Assembly: GCA_022843385.1 (NCBI GenBank)
Contig: JALHNT010000049.1
Coordinates: 1 to 54,394, forward strand
Length of the DNA stretch: 54,394 bases
DNA from: Anaerolineae bacterium
GTDB lineage: Bacteria > Chloroflexota > Anaerolineae > Aggregatilineales > Phototrophicaceae
Direction: 5' to 3'
The notes beneath the pieces are model-generated. The model saw only the letters and a list, made by a program, of their open reading frames with translations. It had not been told where the DNA came from and made no database searches. Every line of letters begins with the position of its first letter. Position 1 is the stretch's first letter. The translations under genes and the position numbers were made by a program. Below, in pieces: positions 32,859 to 42,199 of this stretch.

Positions 32859-32888
32859 GGGCGGCGTTTTCGTCGCCCTTTTTCGTTT
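32859..32888 (+). terminator. Intrinsic terminator of rplJL
   Basis: GGGCGGCG and CGTCGCCC form an 8-bp stem around TTTT, followed by TTTTTCGTTT. Read on the other strand the hairpin lies just beyond the mfd stop. Confidence 0.92.
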
Positions 32889-32911
32889 ATTCCGCTCCAG
32901 CCATAACCCCC

Positions 32912-35900
32912 TTACTTCCCAGCGCCGTCGCGCACAGCCTCGCCCAGCCGTTTCAGCACATCCAGCAGGCGCAGCTTCCAGATGTCGTCGTCCATCGCGA
33001 TCATAACCGCCGTGCGCGTCACCGGCACACCTAGGTCAGCTTCCAGGCGTTCGCGGCTGATCTCGGCCAGGTAGGGCAGCTTGACATGGATGACGCGGTT
33101 GATATGGATGATGGCCGTCGCCCCGGCCTGCTGTGCCAGCAGTTTGACATCAATGCCGTAGAGCAAACCCTCCACCGCCGGGGGCAGATTGCCGAAGCGA
33201 TCCCGCAGCTCATCGCGCATCTGATCGACATCATCCATCGACGACAGGCTGCCGATGCGCCGGTAGATTTGCAGCCGCAGCGCCATCTCCGGTATCCAGT
33301 CGTGCGGCAGATACGATGGCAGCGGCAGGTCGATGGTGATATTGCTGACGGCTGCCGGTGGGGTGAATTCGCCGTCATGTTTGCCCTTCAGCTTTTGCAC
33401 CGCGCTAGTCAACAACTGGGTGTAGAGATGCAGCCCGATAGCCGCCACATGTCCGGTCTGACGGGTGCTGAGAATATCACCGGCTCCGCGCAGCTCCAGG
33501 TCACGCATAGCGATCTGATAACCGGCCCCCAGATCAGTCAGTTCCGCCAGCGCCTCCAGCCGCACCCGCGCCTCATCGGTCAGGCGATTGGTGCTGGCGT
33601 GGAAGAAATAGGCATAGGCCTGGGCTGCCCCGCGTCCGACGCGCCCGCGAAGCTGATACAACTGCGACATGCCGAAGAAATCCGCCCGATCCACGATCAG
33701 GGTGTTGGCATTGGGGATGTCGATGCCGTTCTCGATGATGGCGGTCGAGAGCAGCACATCATACTCGCCGTGCGTGAACGCCCCCATCACCGATTCGAGC
33801 AGCCGTTCATCCATCTGCCCATGACCACTGACCACCCGCGCTTCCGGCACAATCTCTTGCAGCCGATCGCGCACCACATCCATGGTGTTGATGCGGTTGT
33901 GGACATAAAACACCTGTCCGCCGCGCTCCAGTTCGCGCAGCACCGCCTGCCGCAGCAGCTTATCATCGAACGGGCCGACGTGGGTGATGATTGGCAGCCG
34001 TTCTTCCGGCGGCGTCTGGATCATGGTGATGTCGCGCACCCCGGTCAGGCTCATATAGAGTGTGCGCGGGATGGGCGTGGCAGTCAGCGTCAACACATCG
34101 ACCTGTGTTCGCAGCCGTTTGAGATGTTCCTTGTGGGTGACGCCGAAGCGCTGTTCTTCGTCGATGATGACCAGGCCGAGGTTCTTGAAGGCGATGTCAT
34201 CGCTCAACAGCCGGTGCGTGCCGATCACGATGTCGATCTCACCCGCCGCGATCAGGGGCAGCATGGCGCGTTGTTCATCCTTGCTGCGAAAGCGCGACAG
34301 CATCTCGACCTTGACCGGGAACTGCGACAGCCGGTTGCGGAAGGTTTCATAATGCTGCTGCGCCAGCACCGTCGTCGGCACCAGCAGCGCCACCTGCGTC
34401 CCGCCCATCACCGCCTTGAAGGCCGCCCGCAGCGCCACCTCGGTCTTGCCATATCCCACCTCACCACAGATCAACCGATCCATCGGCACCGGGCGCTCCA
34501 TGTCGGCTTTCACCTCGCGGATCGCCCGCAGTTGATCCTCGGTCTCGACATAGGGGAACGAGGCTTCCAGTTCGTGCTGCCAGGGCGTGTCGTTCTCGAA
34601 ACCATGCCCATCGGTTGCCATGCGCCGGGCGTACAGCTCGAGCAGCTCTTTGGCCTCTTCCTCGACTGCTTTCTTCGCCTTCTGGGTGACCGTCGCCCAA
34701 TCCGGCTTACCCAACCGGCTCAAGGCTGGCGGACGATCATCCGGGCCAACATAACGGGTGATGCGATCGGCCTGATGAATCGGCACGAACACGGCATCGG
34801 TGCCGGAATACTCGATCAGCAGGTACTCGCGTTCATTGCCTTCGACGGTGCGCCGCCGCATCCCGCCGAAGCGCCCGATGCCATAATCGACATGCACCAC
34901 ATAATCGCCAGCATTCAGATCAGCATAGCTCGATTCCGGCAGGCGTCCCTTCGCCGGTTGCTTGCGCCGGCGCGGTTCGGGGCGGTTCCAGCCAAAGATT
35001 TCGGCGTCGGTCAGCAGATGCACCGTGCGCTCCGGCAGGCGTAACTCCCAGCCTTCGCCCAATGCGCCGTCGATCAACGTCAGTGAAGAAGCGCCTGGCG
35101 GCAAGGTGAGGTCTTTGGCTGTCGGGGCAAATGATCCCTGCTCGCGCCACAGATCGCTGATGCGCGCCGTCTGCTGGGTGATGATGATGACGCTGTCGCC
35201 CTCGCGCTGCTGGGTACGCAGCCGGGTGACAAACGGGCGAAGCTGTCCGCCGAAGCGTTCGCCGGGCGCGAACAAGCCGCGTGGATACAACGGTGCGCTG
35301 CCGGATGACAGGGTATCGCCCTCTTCATCCTGATAACCCAGCGAACCCAGATGCAGCGAACGGCGGCCTTCCAGTTCTTCGGCCAGGGTATCCCAGGTCA
35401 GATAAGGCAAGGGATGATCGGGGGCGAGCTGGCGCTGGGTGATTTTCTCGGCGCGGGTTTTGAGCGCCGCCTCTTCGATCCCGGCCACCGTATCGCGCAG
35501 TTCCGCCCAATCCTCGACCACCACCAGCGCATCCATCGGCGCGTAATCCAGCAGGCTGACCGGGTTGGGATAGACGAACGGCAGGTAATGTTCCAGATAC
35601 GGGAAATTGCTCCCCTCGCGCAGCGGTTCGGCATCGCGCTGCGGGCTAGTCACATCCTCGCCCGCCGCTGGCAGCGCCTCAAACCACGATGACAGGTGCG
35701 CCGCCACAGCAGCCGTCTGCTCCGGGATGATCTCTCGCGCCGGTGGGATGACGATCGCCTGGAGCGCCGCCTGAGAGCGCTGCGTCGTCGGGTCGAAAGC
35801 CCGCAGCGTATCGATCTCGTCATCAAAGAAGTCAATCCGCGCCGGCTTATCGGCAGCCAGCGGGAATATATCGACCACGCCACCGCGCCGGCTGAACTGC

Positions 35901-36448
35901 CCCGGCTCAACTACCACCGGCACCGATTCATAACCCAGCTTCAGCCAGCGCCCCAGCAGCGGCTCAATCGGATGGCGCTGACCCGGCTTGAGGGTCAGGC
36001 TGTGCTGACGGAACTGGTTGACCGGCATGGTGCGCTGCATGATGGCGCGGGCCGAGGTGATGATGATCGGCGCATTTCCGTTCGCGCTGGCTTCTGCCTG
36101 GTCGTCGCTGGTCGTCAGGGCGGAGAGGGTGGCGATGCGTCCGCGAATGACGCTCTCGACCCAGGGTGCGCGTTCATAAAACAACGCCGTCGGTTCAGCG
36201 AAGCGATAGATCGGACGATCCCCCAGCCAGACCGGGAGCTGCTCGGCCACGTTGTAGGCGCGATCCACCCGCCCGGTGATGTAGATGACCGGAGCCGGCC
36301 AGTCGCGCGCCAGCGCCGCCAGCAGAAACGGCCGCGCAGCCCGGATGATCCCCAGGTCGGGCATGGATGCAGGTTGGCGCAGTTGGTCCAGGAATTCGCG
36401 GTAAGGCGCTGTACCGCGCAGCAGATCAAGCACTCCGGTGAGCAGCAT
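32912..36448 (-). CDS. mfd: Transcription-repair coupling factor
   Basis: An 1178-residue ATP-dependent translocase that removes RNA polymerase stalled at DNA damage and recruits UvrA. The N-terminal UvrB-like region ('VIYITGRVDRAYNVAEQLPV') is followed by the polymerase-interaction domain near residue 515 ('GDYVVHVDYGIGRFGGM'), then RecG-like helicase motors: Walker A 'GEVGYGKTEVAL' near 664, 'DEEQRFGV', 'TLTATPIPRTLYMS' and motif VI 'QLYQLRGRVGRG'. The C-terminal D7 domain is present. Length is normal. It is convergent with rplJL. Confidence 0.97.
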   Translation of the reverse strand: MLLTGVLDLLRGTAPYREFLDQLRQPASMPDLGIIRAARPFLLAALARDWPAPVIYITGRVDRAYNVAEQLPVWLGDRPIYRFAEPTALFYERAPWVESVIRGRIATLSALTTSDDQAEASANGNAPIIITSARAIMQRTMPVNQFRQHSLTLKPGQRHPIEPLLGRWLKLGYESVPVVVEPGQFSRRGGVVDIFPLAADKPARIDFFDDEIDTLRAFDPTTQRSQAALQAIVIPPAREIIPEQTAAVAAHLSSWFEALPAAGEDVTSPQRDAEPLREGSNFPYLEHYLPFVYPNPVSLLDYAPMDALVVVEDWAELRDTVAGIEEAALKTRAEKITQRQLAPDHPLPYLTWDTLAEELEGRRSLHLGSLGYQDEEGDTLSSGSAPLYPRGLFAPGERFGGQLRPFVTRLRTQQREGDSVIIITQQTARISDLWREQGSFAPTAKDLTLPPGASSLTLIDGALGEGWELRLPERTVHLLTDAEIFGWNRPEPRRRKQPAKGRLPESSYADLNAGDYVVHVDYGIGRFGGMRRRTVEGNEREYLLIEYSGTDAVFVPIHQADRITRYVGPDDRPPALSRLGKPDWATVTQKAKKAVEEEAKELLELYARRMATDGHGFENDTPWQHELEASFPYVETEDQLRAIREVKADMERPVPMDRLICGEVGYGKTEVALRAAFKAVMGGTQVALLVPTTVLAQQHYETFRNRLSQFPVKVEMLSRFRSKDEQRAMLPLIAAGEIDIVIGTHRLLSDDIAFKNLGLVIIDEEQRFGVTHKEHLKRLRTQVDVLTLTATPIPRTLYMSLTGVRDITMIQTPPEERLPIITHVGPFDDKLLRQAVLRELERGGQVFYVHNRINTMDVVRDRLQEIVPEARVVSGHGQMDERLLESVMGAFTHGEYDVLLSTAIIENGIDIPNANTLIVDRADFFGMSQLYQLRGRVGRGAAQAYAYFFHASTNRLTDEARVRLEALAELTDLGAGYQIAMRDLELRGAGDILSTRQTGHVAAIGLHLYTQLLTSAVQKLKGKHDGEFTPPAAVSNITIDLPLPSYLPHDWIPEMALRLQIYRRIGSLSSMDDVDQMRDELRDRFGNLPPAVEGLLYGIDVKLLAQQAGATAIIHINRVIHVKLPYLAEISRERLEADLGVPVTRTAVMIAMDDDIWKLRLLDVLKRLGEAVRDGAGK

Positions 36449-36529
36449 AGGTCACTCGTCGGTTGATGGTAAACGAGAACCGGTCATTATAATTGAACCG
36501 CTGCCACTTGTGGCGGGGCAGTTCGAGGG

Positions 36530-37636
36530 CTAACGTGGCTTACGTTTGCCGGGAGCCACCACGGGTTCAGTTGGTTTGAGCTTGTCCTTGAGGAACTCAT
36601 CTGAATAATCGATCTGGAGTTCAACCCACATTGGCAGATGATCCGACATCTGGAAAGTGCGCCACTGCTGATAATAAGTACGCTTCTTCTTGGGGTCTTT
36701 CTCGGCCTGATACTTTTTGCCCATATCGCCGCTGTAAGTAGCTTCATCTTCATCGTTTAGCCGGAAAACCGACTTGAAGAAGTTGAACACGCCGGCTTTG
36801 CCGGTGCTATCGAGCCGCCCCGGGCGGACGCGAAAGGCGATCTGGTCGTAGAACTTGGTCTGTGGCGCGTTCGAGGGCAGCTTTTGCAGCTCCGGCGGAA
36901 TGACGAATTCGGCCTCCAGCAGCGCCTTCATCGTGGCATCTTCCGGCGCAAAGATGTTGAAGTCGCCCAGCAGGATCAGATTGCGCGCCCAGGCATACGG
37001 GTCTTCAGTTCTTCCTTTCAGGAACTGCGCCAGATGATGAATTTCCTTGACGCGCTCCGGGTCTTCAGCCTTTGCTTCCCCATAGAGAATGTGGACGGTC
37101 GCCAGGACAAAGCGCGTCCAATTGGAGACAAAGCCCGCCATCAGCGGGGTGCGCGCCAGTTGGCTGACCGGGACGTAGATGGTTTCGCCCGTCTTTTCGT
37201 CCTTGCTTTCGACAGGCGGCAGCACTAACTGGCTCGCCAGCCCACCAAAGCTGATCTTACGCGAGTCGTAGAGAAAGCCCATCCGTTCACCGTTGCCGCG
37301 CTTTCCCTGGGTGACATCGGTGAAGATCACCTTCCAGTATTCGCCCAGGATTTCCATCAGCTTGTCGAGCGCTTTCAGGTCTTCGCGGATTTCCTGCACC
37401 GCCACCAGATCGAAGCGGTCAATGATCTCGGCGATGTAATAGAAGGATTCCGGCACCCGCGCCCCATATTTGCCGGAGTCGAATTCACGAATATTCCAGG
37501 TCGCCAGCAGCAGCGTCTCCTGAAACGTGCGCGCCGGCACTTCGGCATCCAGTTGCTTCCGCAGCGTCAGGATATTGCGGATGATCCGTTTACCCTCATC
37601 AGTAGTGGCGTTCAGCCCGGCATAGGATGGCATCAC
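36530..37636 (-). CDS. Endonuclease/exonuclease/phosphatase family protein
   Basis: A 368-residue protein with the EEP fold shared by DNase I, ExoIII and inositol phosphatases: 'LLATWNIREFDSGKYG' (Asn ligand), 'DLVAVQEIREDL' (metal Glu), 'NLILLGDFNIFAP' (Asp/Asn) and 'FQMSDHLPMWVEL' (catalytic Asp-His). No signal peptide, so it acts in the cytosol. The basic C-terminal tail 'VAPGKRKPR' could help bind nucleic acid. The start is GTG 37636 or the next codon ATG. The true substrate is not deducible. Confidence 0.9.
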   Translation of the reverse strand: MMPSYAGLNATTDEGKRIIRNILTLRKQLDAEVPARTFQETLLLATWNIREFDSGKYGARVPESFYYIAEIIDRFDLVAVQEIREDLKALDKLMEILGEYWKVIFTDVTQGKRGNGERMGFLYDSRKISFGGLASQLVLPPVESKDEKTGETIYVPVSQLARTPLMAGFVSNWTRFVLATVHILYGEAKAEDPERVKEIHHLAQFLKGRTEDPYAWARNLILLGDFNIFAPEDATMKALLEAEFVIPPELQKLPSNAPQTKFYDQIAFRVRPGRLDSTGKAGVFNFFKSVFRLNDEDEATYSGDMGKKYQAEKDPKKKRTYYQQWRTFQMSDHLPMWVELQIDYSDEFLKDKLKPTEPVVAPGKRKPR

Positions 37637-37669
37637 TTGTCCCTTGTGTGAAAGCAGAGAGGCCGCATA

Positions 37670-38962
37670 ATGGACACGCTTATTATACTCCCATCGATAG
37701 ATCGCAGCGAAGCTATGAAACGTCCCTATTACGGTTGGGTGATGGTGGTCGCACTGGGTATCACCGAGCTGATTTCCTACGGAGTGCTGTATTATGCCTT
37801 CACGCTGTTCATTGAACCGATGCAGGCCGAACTGGGTTGGAGCCGCGCCGAAATCACCGGCGCTTATTCGTTGTCGCAGGTTATCATTGGCTTTGCGTCG
37901 GTGCCGCTCGGTTTTGTCTTTGACCGATACGGCACTCGCTGGGTCATGACCGCCGGTTCAGTGCTGGCTTCGGTGCTGGTCTACGCCTGGTCAACGGTGC
38001 AGACGCTGCCCGTCTACTATCTGATCTGGATTGGCCTCGGCCTGGCGATGGCGGCGGTGCTGTACGAAGCGGCCTTCTGGGTGGTGACGGCCTGGTTCAG
38101 CCGTAAGCGCGGACGGGCATTGACGGTGCTGACCTTCATTGCTGGATTTTCCAGCGTGTTGTTTCTGCCGATTGTCGAGTGGTTGGTGCGAACTTTCGGC
38201 TGGCGTGAGTCGCTGGTGATGCAGGCGCTGCTACTGGCGCTGGTCACCATCCCGATCCACCTGTTGCTGATCCGTCGCCGTCCACAGGATATGGGGCTGG
38301 AGGTCGATGGGGAAACCAGCGTAGCCAGTCAGTCGACGGCTGAAAACCGCGAAAATCCTGCGCCTGCCTCGGTACGTCAGACGATGCAGCAGCCATTGTT
38401 CTGGTGGGTGTCGGCGGCCTTCTTCTTCAACACCATCGTCTACATGGCGCTCAGTGTTCACCTCAAGCCGCTGCTGGTCGAGCAGGGGTTTGCCTCAGAG
38501 ACAGCGGCGCTGGCTGTCGGCGCGGTGGGTCTGCTCTCACTTCCAGGTCGCCTGATCTTCACTCTGCTGGGGGATTATCTGCCGCGTCGATATGTCATCA
38601 CCGGCATCTTCCTCTCAATGACAGTTGCCCTCTTGGTGCTCTCCAGTGCGACAACCGTCCCGTTGATGATTGTGTTTGTTGTGTTGTATGGGGCAGGTTT
38701 CGGCGCCATTGTGCCAGGACGCGCAGCCCTGATGGGCGAACTCTACGACATTCGCCAGTATGGGCGGCTGAACGGCATCCTGACGCTGATCCTGACGCTG
38801 GCGCGGGCGGGCGGGCCGGTGGTCGCTGGTTTCATCTATGATGAGGCTGGCAGCTATGCGCCGCTCATCACCCTGCTGCTGGTTGTTTCAGCGCTCTCAG
38901 TGCTGGCAAGCTGGATGATCCGCGCACCGAGAGCCGTCGCTATTGAGCCGGTTTCCGGCTAA
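37670..38962 (+). CDS. MFS transporter
   Basis: A 430-residue major facilitator transporter with twelve hydrophobic segments. The first is 'YYGWVMVVALGITELISYGV'; motif A-like 'GFVFDRYGTRWVMTAG' lies between helices 2 and 3, and the central cytoplasmic loop (about 205-230) is hydrophilic. It resembles the monocarboxylate/oxalate-formate antiporter group. The start at 37670 follows 'AGAGAGG'; ATG 37715 is an alternative. It is divergent from the EEP gene with 33 bases between starts. The cargo is unknown. Confidence 0.9.
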   Translation: MDTLIILPSIDRSEAMKRPYYGWVMVVALGITELISYGVLYYAFTLFIEPMQAELGWSRAEITGAYSLSQVIIGFASVPLGFVFDRYGTRWVMTAGSVLASVLVYAWSTVQTLPVYYLIWIGLGLAMAAVLYEAAFWVVTAWFSRKRGRALTVLTFIAGFSSVLFLPIVEWLVRTFGWRESLVMQALLLALVTIPIHLLLIRRRPQDMGLEVDGETSVASQSTAENRENPAPASVRQTMQQPLFWWVSAAFFFNTIVYMALSVHLKPLLVEQGFASETAALAVGAVGLLSLPGRLIFTLLGDYLPRRYVITGIFLSMTVALLVLSSATTVPLMIVFVVLYGAGFGAIVPGRAALMGELYDIRQYGRLNGILTLILTLARAGGPVVAGFIYDEAGSYAPLITLLLVVSALSVLASWMIRAPRAVAIEPVSG

Positions 38963-38981
38963 ACAAGTTCATCTGTTGAAC

Positions 38982-39013
38982 AAAAAAGAGGGACTGTCCA
39001 CAGACAATCCCTC
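38982..39013 (-). terminator. Intrinsic terminator of glyQS
   Basis: On the minus strand GAGGGATTGTC pairs with GACAGTCCCTC (11 pairs, one G-T) around TGTG, then TTTTTTG. It lies just past the glyQS stop and also separates the convergent MFS gene. Confidence 0.92.
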
Positions 39014-39024
39014 CCTATGGTGCA

Positions 39025-42000
39025 CTAGAACCCGCTCATGAAGCTCAGGTCAGCGCGGCCCTTCTGCATGGCGCTGATAGCTTGCAGCAACCCCAGCCGA
39101 TTATGGCGCGTCTTCTCCTCCTCAACATTGACCATCACCTTGTCGAAGAAGTCGCTGATGGCCGGTAGCATCGGCTCAAAAGCGCTGAGGAAGGCGTCAA
39201 CATTATCATTTGGTTCCAGCCGTGAAAATGCCTCGGCATAAGCGTTATAAAGATGGCGCTCCTGCTCATCGGTGAACCAGTCTGGATTGACGCCGTAGCG
39301 TTCGTCCTGGCCGCGTGTGATGCGGACGCAGCGGGCGAAGCCATCCAGCAGCCCTTCCCAGTTCGAGCGCTGCGCCCATTCGCTCAACTGACGAATGCCT
39401 TCCAGCGCCCGATAGGGGTTAGCGCTCTGCTCGGCCAGCACGGCTGCGATCACATCGCGCGGCCAATCCTGTTCCTCGATCCAGGCGCGCAACCGCCCAC
39501 CGATGAAGTCCAGCACTTCGGCCTTGCTGGTCGCCGTCACCCGCACCGGTTGGGCTTTCATCACCTCTTCCAGCGCCTCGCCCAGATCAACATCCATGTG
39601 CTTCTGTACCAGAATCTGGATCACACCCAGCGCGGCGCGGCGCAGCCCATATGGGTCGGCATTCGACTTGGGAGCCAACCCGACGGCGAACAGCCCCACC
39701 AGGCTGTCGAGACGGTCAGCGATTGCCAGGAGCGTACCGGGTTCGCTGGAAGGCAGGCTATCACCAGCACCGCGCGGCTGCCAGTGTTCGAAGATGGCGT
39801 TCGCCACTTCCTCCGGTTGACCTTCCAGCCGAGCATATTCGCGCCCCATCACCCCTTGCAGCTCGGTCATCTCGACCACCATGTGGGTCGCCAGGTCCGC
39901 TTTCAACAGGCTGGCAGCGCGTTGAGCAATGTTGATCTCGGTGCTGCCAATCCCCAGCAGCTTGCCCAGCGGCTCAACCAGATCGAATACACGCTGATTT
40001 TTGTCGTACATCGACCCCAGCTTTTCCTGAAAAGTCAGGGTGCTGAGGCGCGGCAGGAAGTCCTTGAGCGGCTTCTTGCGATCATCGTTGTAGAAGAAAG
40101 CAGCATCCGCGAAGCGCGCCCGCAAGACCTGCTCATTGCCATGCGCCACCTTATCCAGATATTGATCGTCACCATTCCGCACCGTCACGAAATACGGCAG
40201 CAGTTGCCCCTCAGCATTTTCGATGGGGAAGTAACGCTGCTTCTTCCGCATCACCATCACCAGCACATCGCGCGGCAGTTCCAGGTACTTCTCCTCGAAC
40301 TTGCCCAGCAGCGCTGTCGGACGCTCGACCAGATTAGTGACTTCGTTCAGCAGATTATCATCCAGTGGAACCTGCCCACCGACTGTGGCAGCTACGGCTT
40401 TGACCTGTTCGATGATCGTCTCACGACGGGTCTCGCCATTGAGGATGATGCCCTCGGCACTCATCGCATCGAGGTATTGCTGTAAGCCATGAACCGCCAT
40501 CTCCGGCGACCCAAACGGACGCAGCCCGCGCGTGTTGCTGGCGCTGGCGATGCCGGCATAATCGAAGGGGATAACAGTCTCGCCGAACAGCGCTGTCAGC
40601 CAACGAATCGGGCGGGAGAAGCCGATGCGGGTGGTGTTCCAGCGCATATTCTTGCCGAACTTGATGGCCGCGATCAGCTTCGGCAGTTCTTCCGCCAGCA
40701 CCTCAATAGCCGAGCGTCCCGCCTGTTTGACCAGCGCCGTCACGTATTCGCCGCCGTCAAGCGTCTCAACCTTTAGATCTTCAACCTTCAGTCCGCGTCC
40801 TTTGGCGAAGCCTTCCGCCGCTTTGGTCGGCTTGCCATCGGCATCGAAGGCGCGGGCGGCCGGCGGCCCTTTCTCGACCTTCTCCACATCCGGTTGACGC
40901 GCCGGGACATCCCAGGCTGCCAGCACCAGACGGCGCGGCGTGCTGTAGACCATCACGCCCTGCGGTGGAGCCAGGCGCAGGCGCTCGAACAGATTTTGCG
41001 CCAGGTCTTCCAACTGCTCCTGAGCATCGGCCACATCATCGGCTGGCAGTTCCTCAACGCCGATTTCCAGCAGGAAGTTGGCTTTATCCCCGGCAGAGGC
41101 AGCCGGCAGCGCCCCCGCGCTTTGCAGCGGCGGCGCATCCCAGCCCTTCTGCGACTTGAGCAGCGGATACCCCAGGTCTTCGCGCTGCTTGGCGAAGGCT
41201 TTGGCGACATCGCGCGTCATGTTGCGCATCCGGTGGAAGAAGGTGGCGCGTTCAGTGACACCAATCGCGCCGCGCGTATCCAGCACGTTGAAGAGATGGC
41301 TGCACTTCAGCACATAATCATACGATGGGATGATGGCACCTTCGGCCAGCGCCCGCTTGCTCTCGCTCTCGTAGTTATCATAGACTTCCTTGAGCGCTTC
41401 GATGTCGGCGATCTCGAAGTAATACTTGCAGTGTTCGATCTCACTTTGCAGGAAGACATCGCCATATTCCAGCCCCGGAATCCAGTCGATATTCCAGGCG
41501 GCATTCTTGTCTTGCAGCGCCAATGCAATGCGCTCCAGCCCGTAGGTGATCTCGACGCTGACCGGCTCCAGTTCCAGCCCGCCGGCCTGCTGGAAATAGG
41601 TGAACTGGGTGATCTCCTGACCATCCAGCCACACTTCCCAGCCCAGCCCCCAGGCACCCAGCGCCGGACTCTCCCAGTTGTCTTCGACGAAGCGAATGTC
41701 ATGCTCGCGGCTGCTGATCCCCAGCGCTTCCAACGATTGCAGATAGAGTTCCTGGGGATTGCCCGGATCGGGTTTCAGGATGACCTGATACTGAAAATAA
41801 TACTGCATCCGGTTGGGGTTCTCGCCATAACGACCATCATCCGGGCGGACGCTCGGCTCAACATAGGCCACACGCCAGGGTTCCGGCCCCAGCACGCGCA
41901 GCAGCGTCGCCGGGTTGCCCGTGCCAGCTCCCACCTGCACATTATACGGATTCCAGATCAGGCAGCCCTGCCCGGCCCAGAATTCATGGAGTTTCAGAAT

Positions 42001-42030
42001 GATTTGCTGAAAATTCAGGGGTTGCGCCAT
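39025..42030 (-). CDS. glyQS: Glycyl-tRNA synthetase, fused alpha and beta subunits
   Basis: A 1001-residue fusion of the two chains of the bacterial alpha2beta2 enzyme. Residues about 1-290 are the class II catalytic alpha chain ('PLNFQQIILKLHEFWAGQGC', 'MQYYFQYQVILKPDP', 'QAGGLELEPVSVEITYG'). A short Ala-rich linker leads to the beta chain, beginning near 318 with 'FLLEIGVEELPADD' and ending with the anticodon-binding domain. Fusion is known in Chlamydiae and some Chloroflexota. ATG 42030 follows 'GGGAGC'; the 100 codons upstream are not homologous. It has its own terminator. Confidence 0.96.
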   Translation of the reverse strand: MAQPLNFQQIILKLHEFWAGQGCLIWNPYNVQVGAGTGNPATLLRVLGPEPWRVAYVEPSVRPDDGRYGENPNRMQYYFQYQVILKPDPGNPQELYLQSLEALGISSREHDIRFVEDNWESPALGAWGLGWEVWLDGQEITQFTYFQQAGGLELEPVSVEITYGLERIALALQDKNAAWNIDWIPGLEYGDVFLQSEIEHCKYYFEIADIEALKEVYDNYESESKRALAEGAIIPSYDYVLKCSHLFNVLDTRGAIGVTERATFFHRMRNMTRDVAKAFAKQREDLGYPLLKSQKGWDAPPLQSAGALPAASAGDKANFLLEIGVEELPADDVADAQEQLEDLAQNLFERLRLAPPQGVMVYSTPRRLVLAAWDVPARQPDVEKVEKGPPAARAFDADGKPTKAAEGFAKGRGLKVEDLKVETLDGGEYVTALVKQAGRSAIEVLAEELPKLIAAIKFGKNMRWNTTRIGFSRPIRWLTALFGETVIPFDYAGIASASNTRGLRPFGSPEMAVHGLQQYLDAMSAEGIILNGETRRETIIEQVKAVAATVGGQVPLDDNLLNEVTNLVERPTALLGKFEEKYLELPRDVLVMVMRKKQRYFPIENAEGQLLPYFVTVRNGDDQYLDKVAHGNEQVLRARFADAAFFYNDDRKKPLKDFLPRLSTLTFQEKLGSMYDKNQRVFDLVEPLGKLLGIGSTEINIAQRAASLLKADLATHMVVEMTELQGVMGREYARLEGQPEEVANAIFEHWQPRGAGDSLPSSEPGTLLAIADRLDSLVGLFAVGLAPKSNADPYGLRRAALGVIQILVQKHMDVDLGEALEEVMKAQPVRVTATSKAEVLDFIGGRLRAWIEEQDWPRDVIAAVLAEQSANPYRALEGIRQLSEWAQRSNWEGLLDGFARCVRITRGQDERYGVNPDWFTDEQERHLYNAYAEAFSRLEPNDNVDAFLSAFEPMLPAISDFFDKVMVNVEEEKTRHNRLGLLQAISAMQKGRADLSFMSGF

Positions 42031-42072
42031 GTTGCTCCCGTACCTTTGTTCGGCTGATAACCATGACGCGGT

Positions 42073-42078
42073 ATTATA
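42073..42078 (-). promoter_or_regulatory. Probable -10 of the glyQS promoter
   Basis: TATAAT on the minus strand, 43 bases before the glyQS start. The -35 is not clear. Confidence 0.35.
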
Positions 42079-42145
42079 ATGGACGCCTGAGCCGACGCGC
42101 GAGGGCGGACGAATTTCCTGACTGCCAGGCCGATCTGAATTACAG

Positions 42146-42174
42146 CACTCCCTCCCCCAGCGGGAGAAGGAGTG
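42146..42174. repeat. GC-rich palindromic intergenic repeat, copy 2
   Basis: 'cactccctcccccagcgggag' followed by 'aaggagtg' folds into a stem (CACTCC with GGAGTG, CTCCC with GGGAG). It resembles the element at 6181-6222 and lies 25 bases after the M42 stop, where it may end that transcript. Confidence 0.5.
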
Positions 42175-42199
42175 GGGAGCATCCAGAAGCCGGTTAACG

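Noticed and set aside
33086..35044. 652-codon frame opposite mfd
   Set aside because: Antisense by-product of mfd with low-complexity composition.
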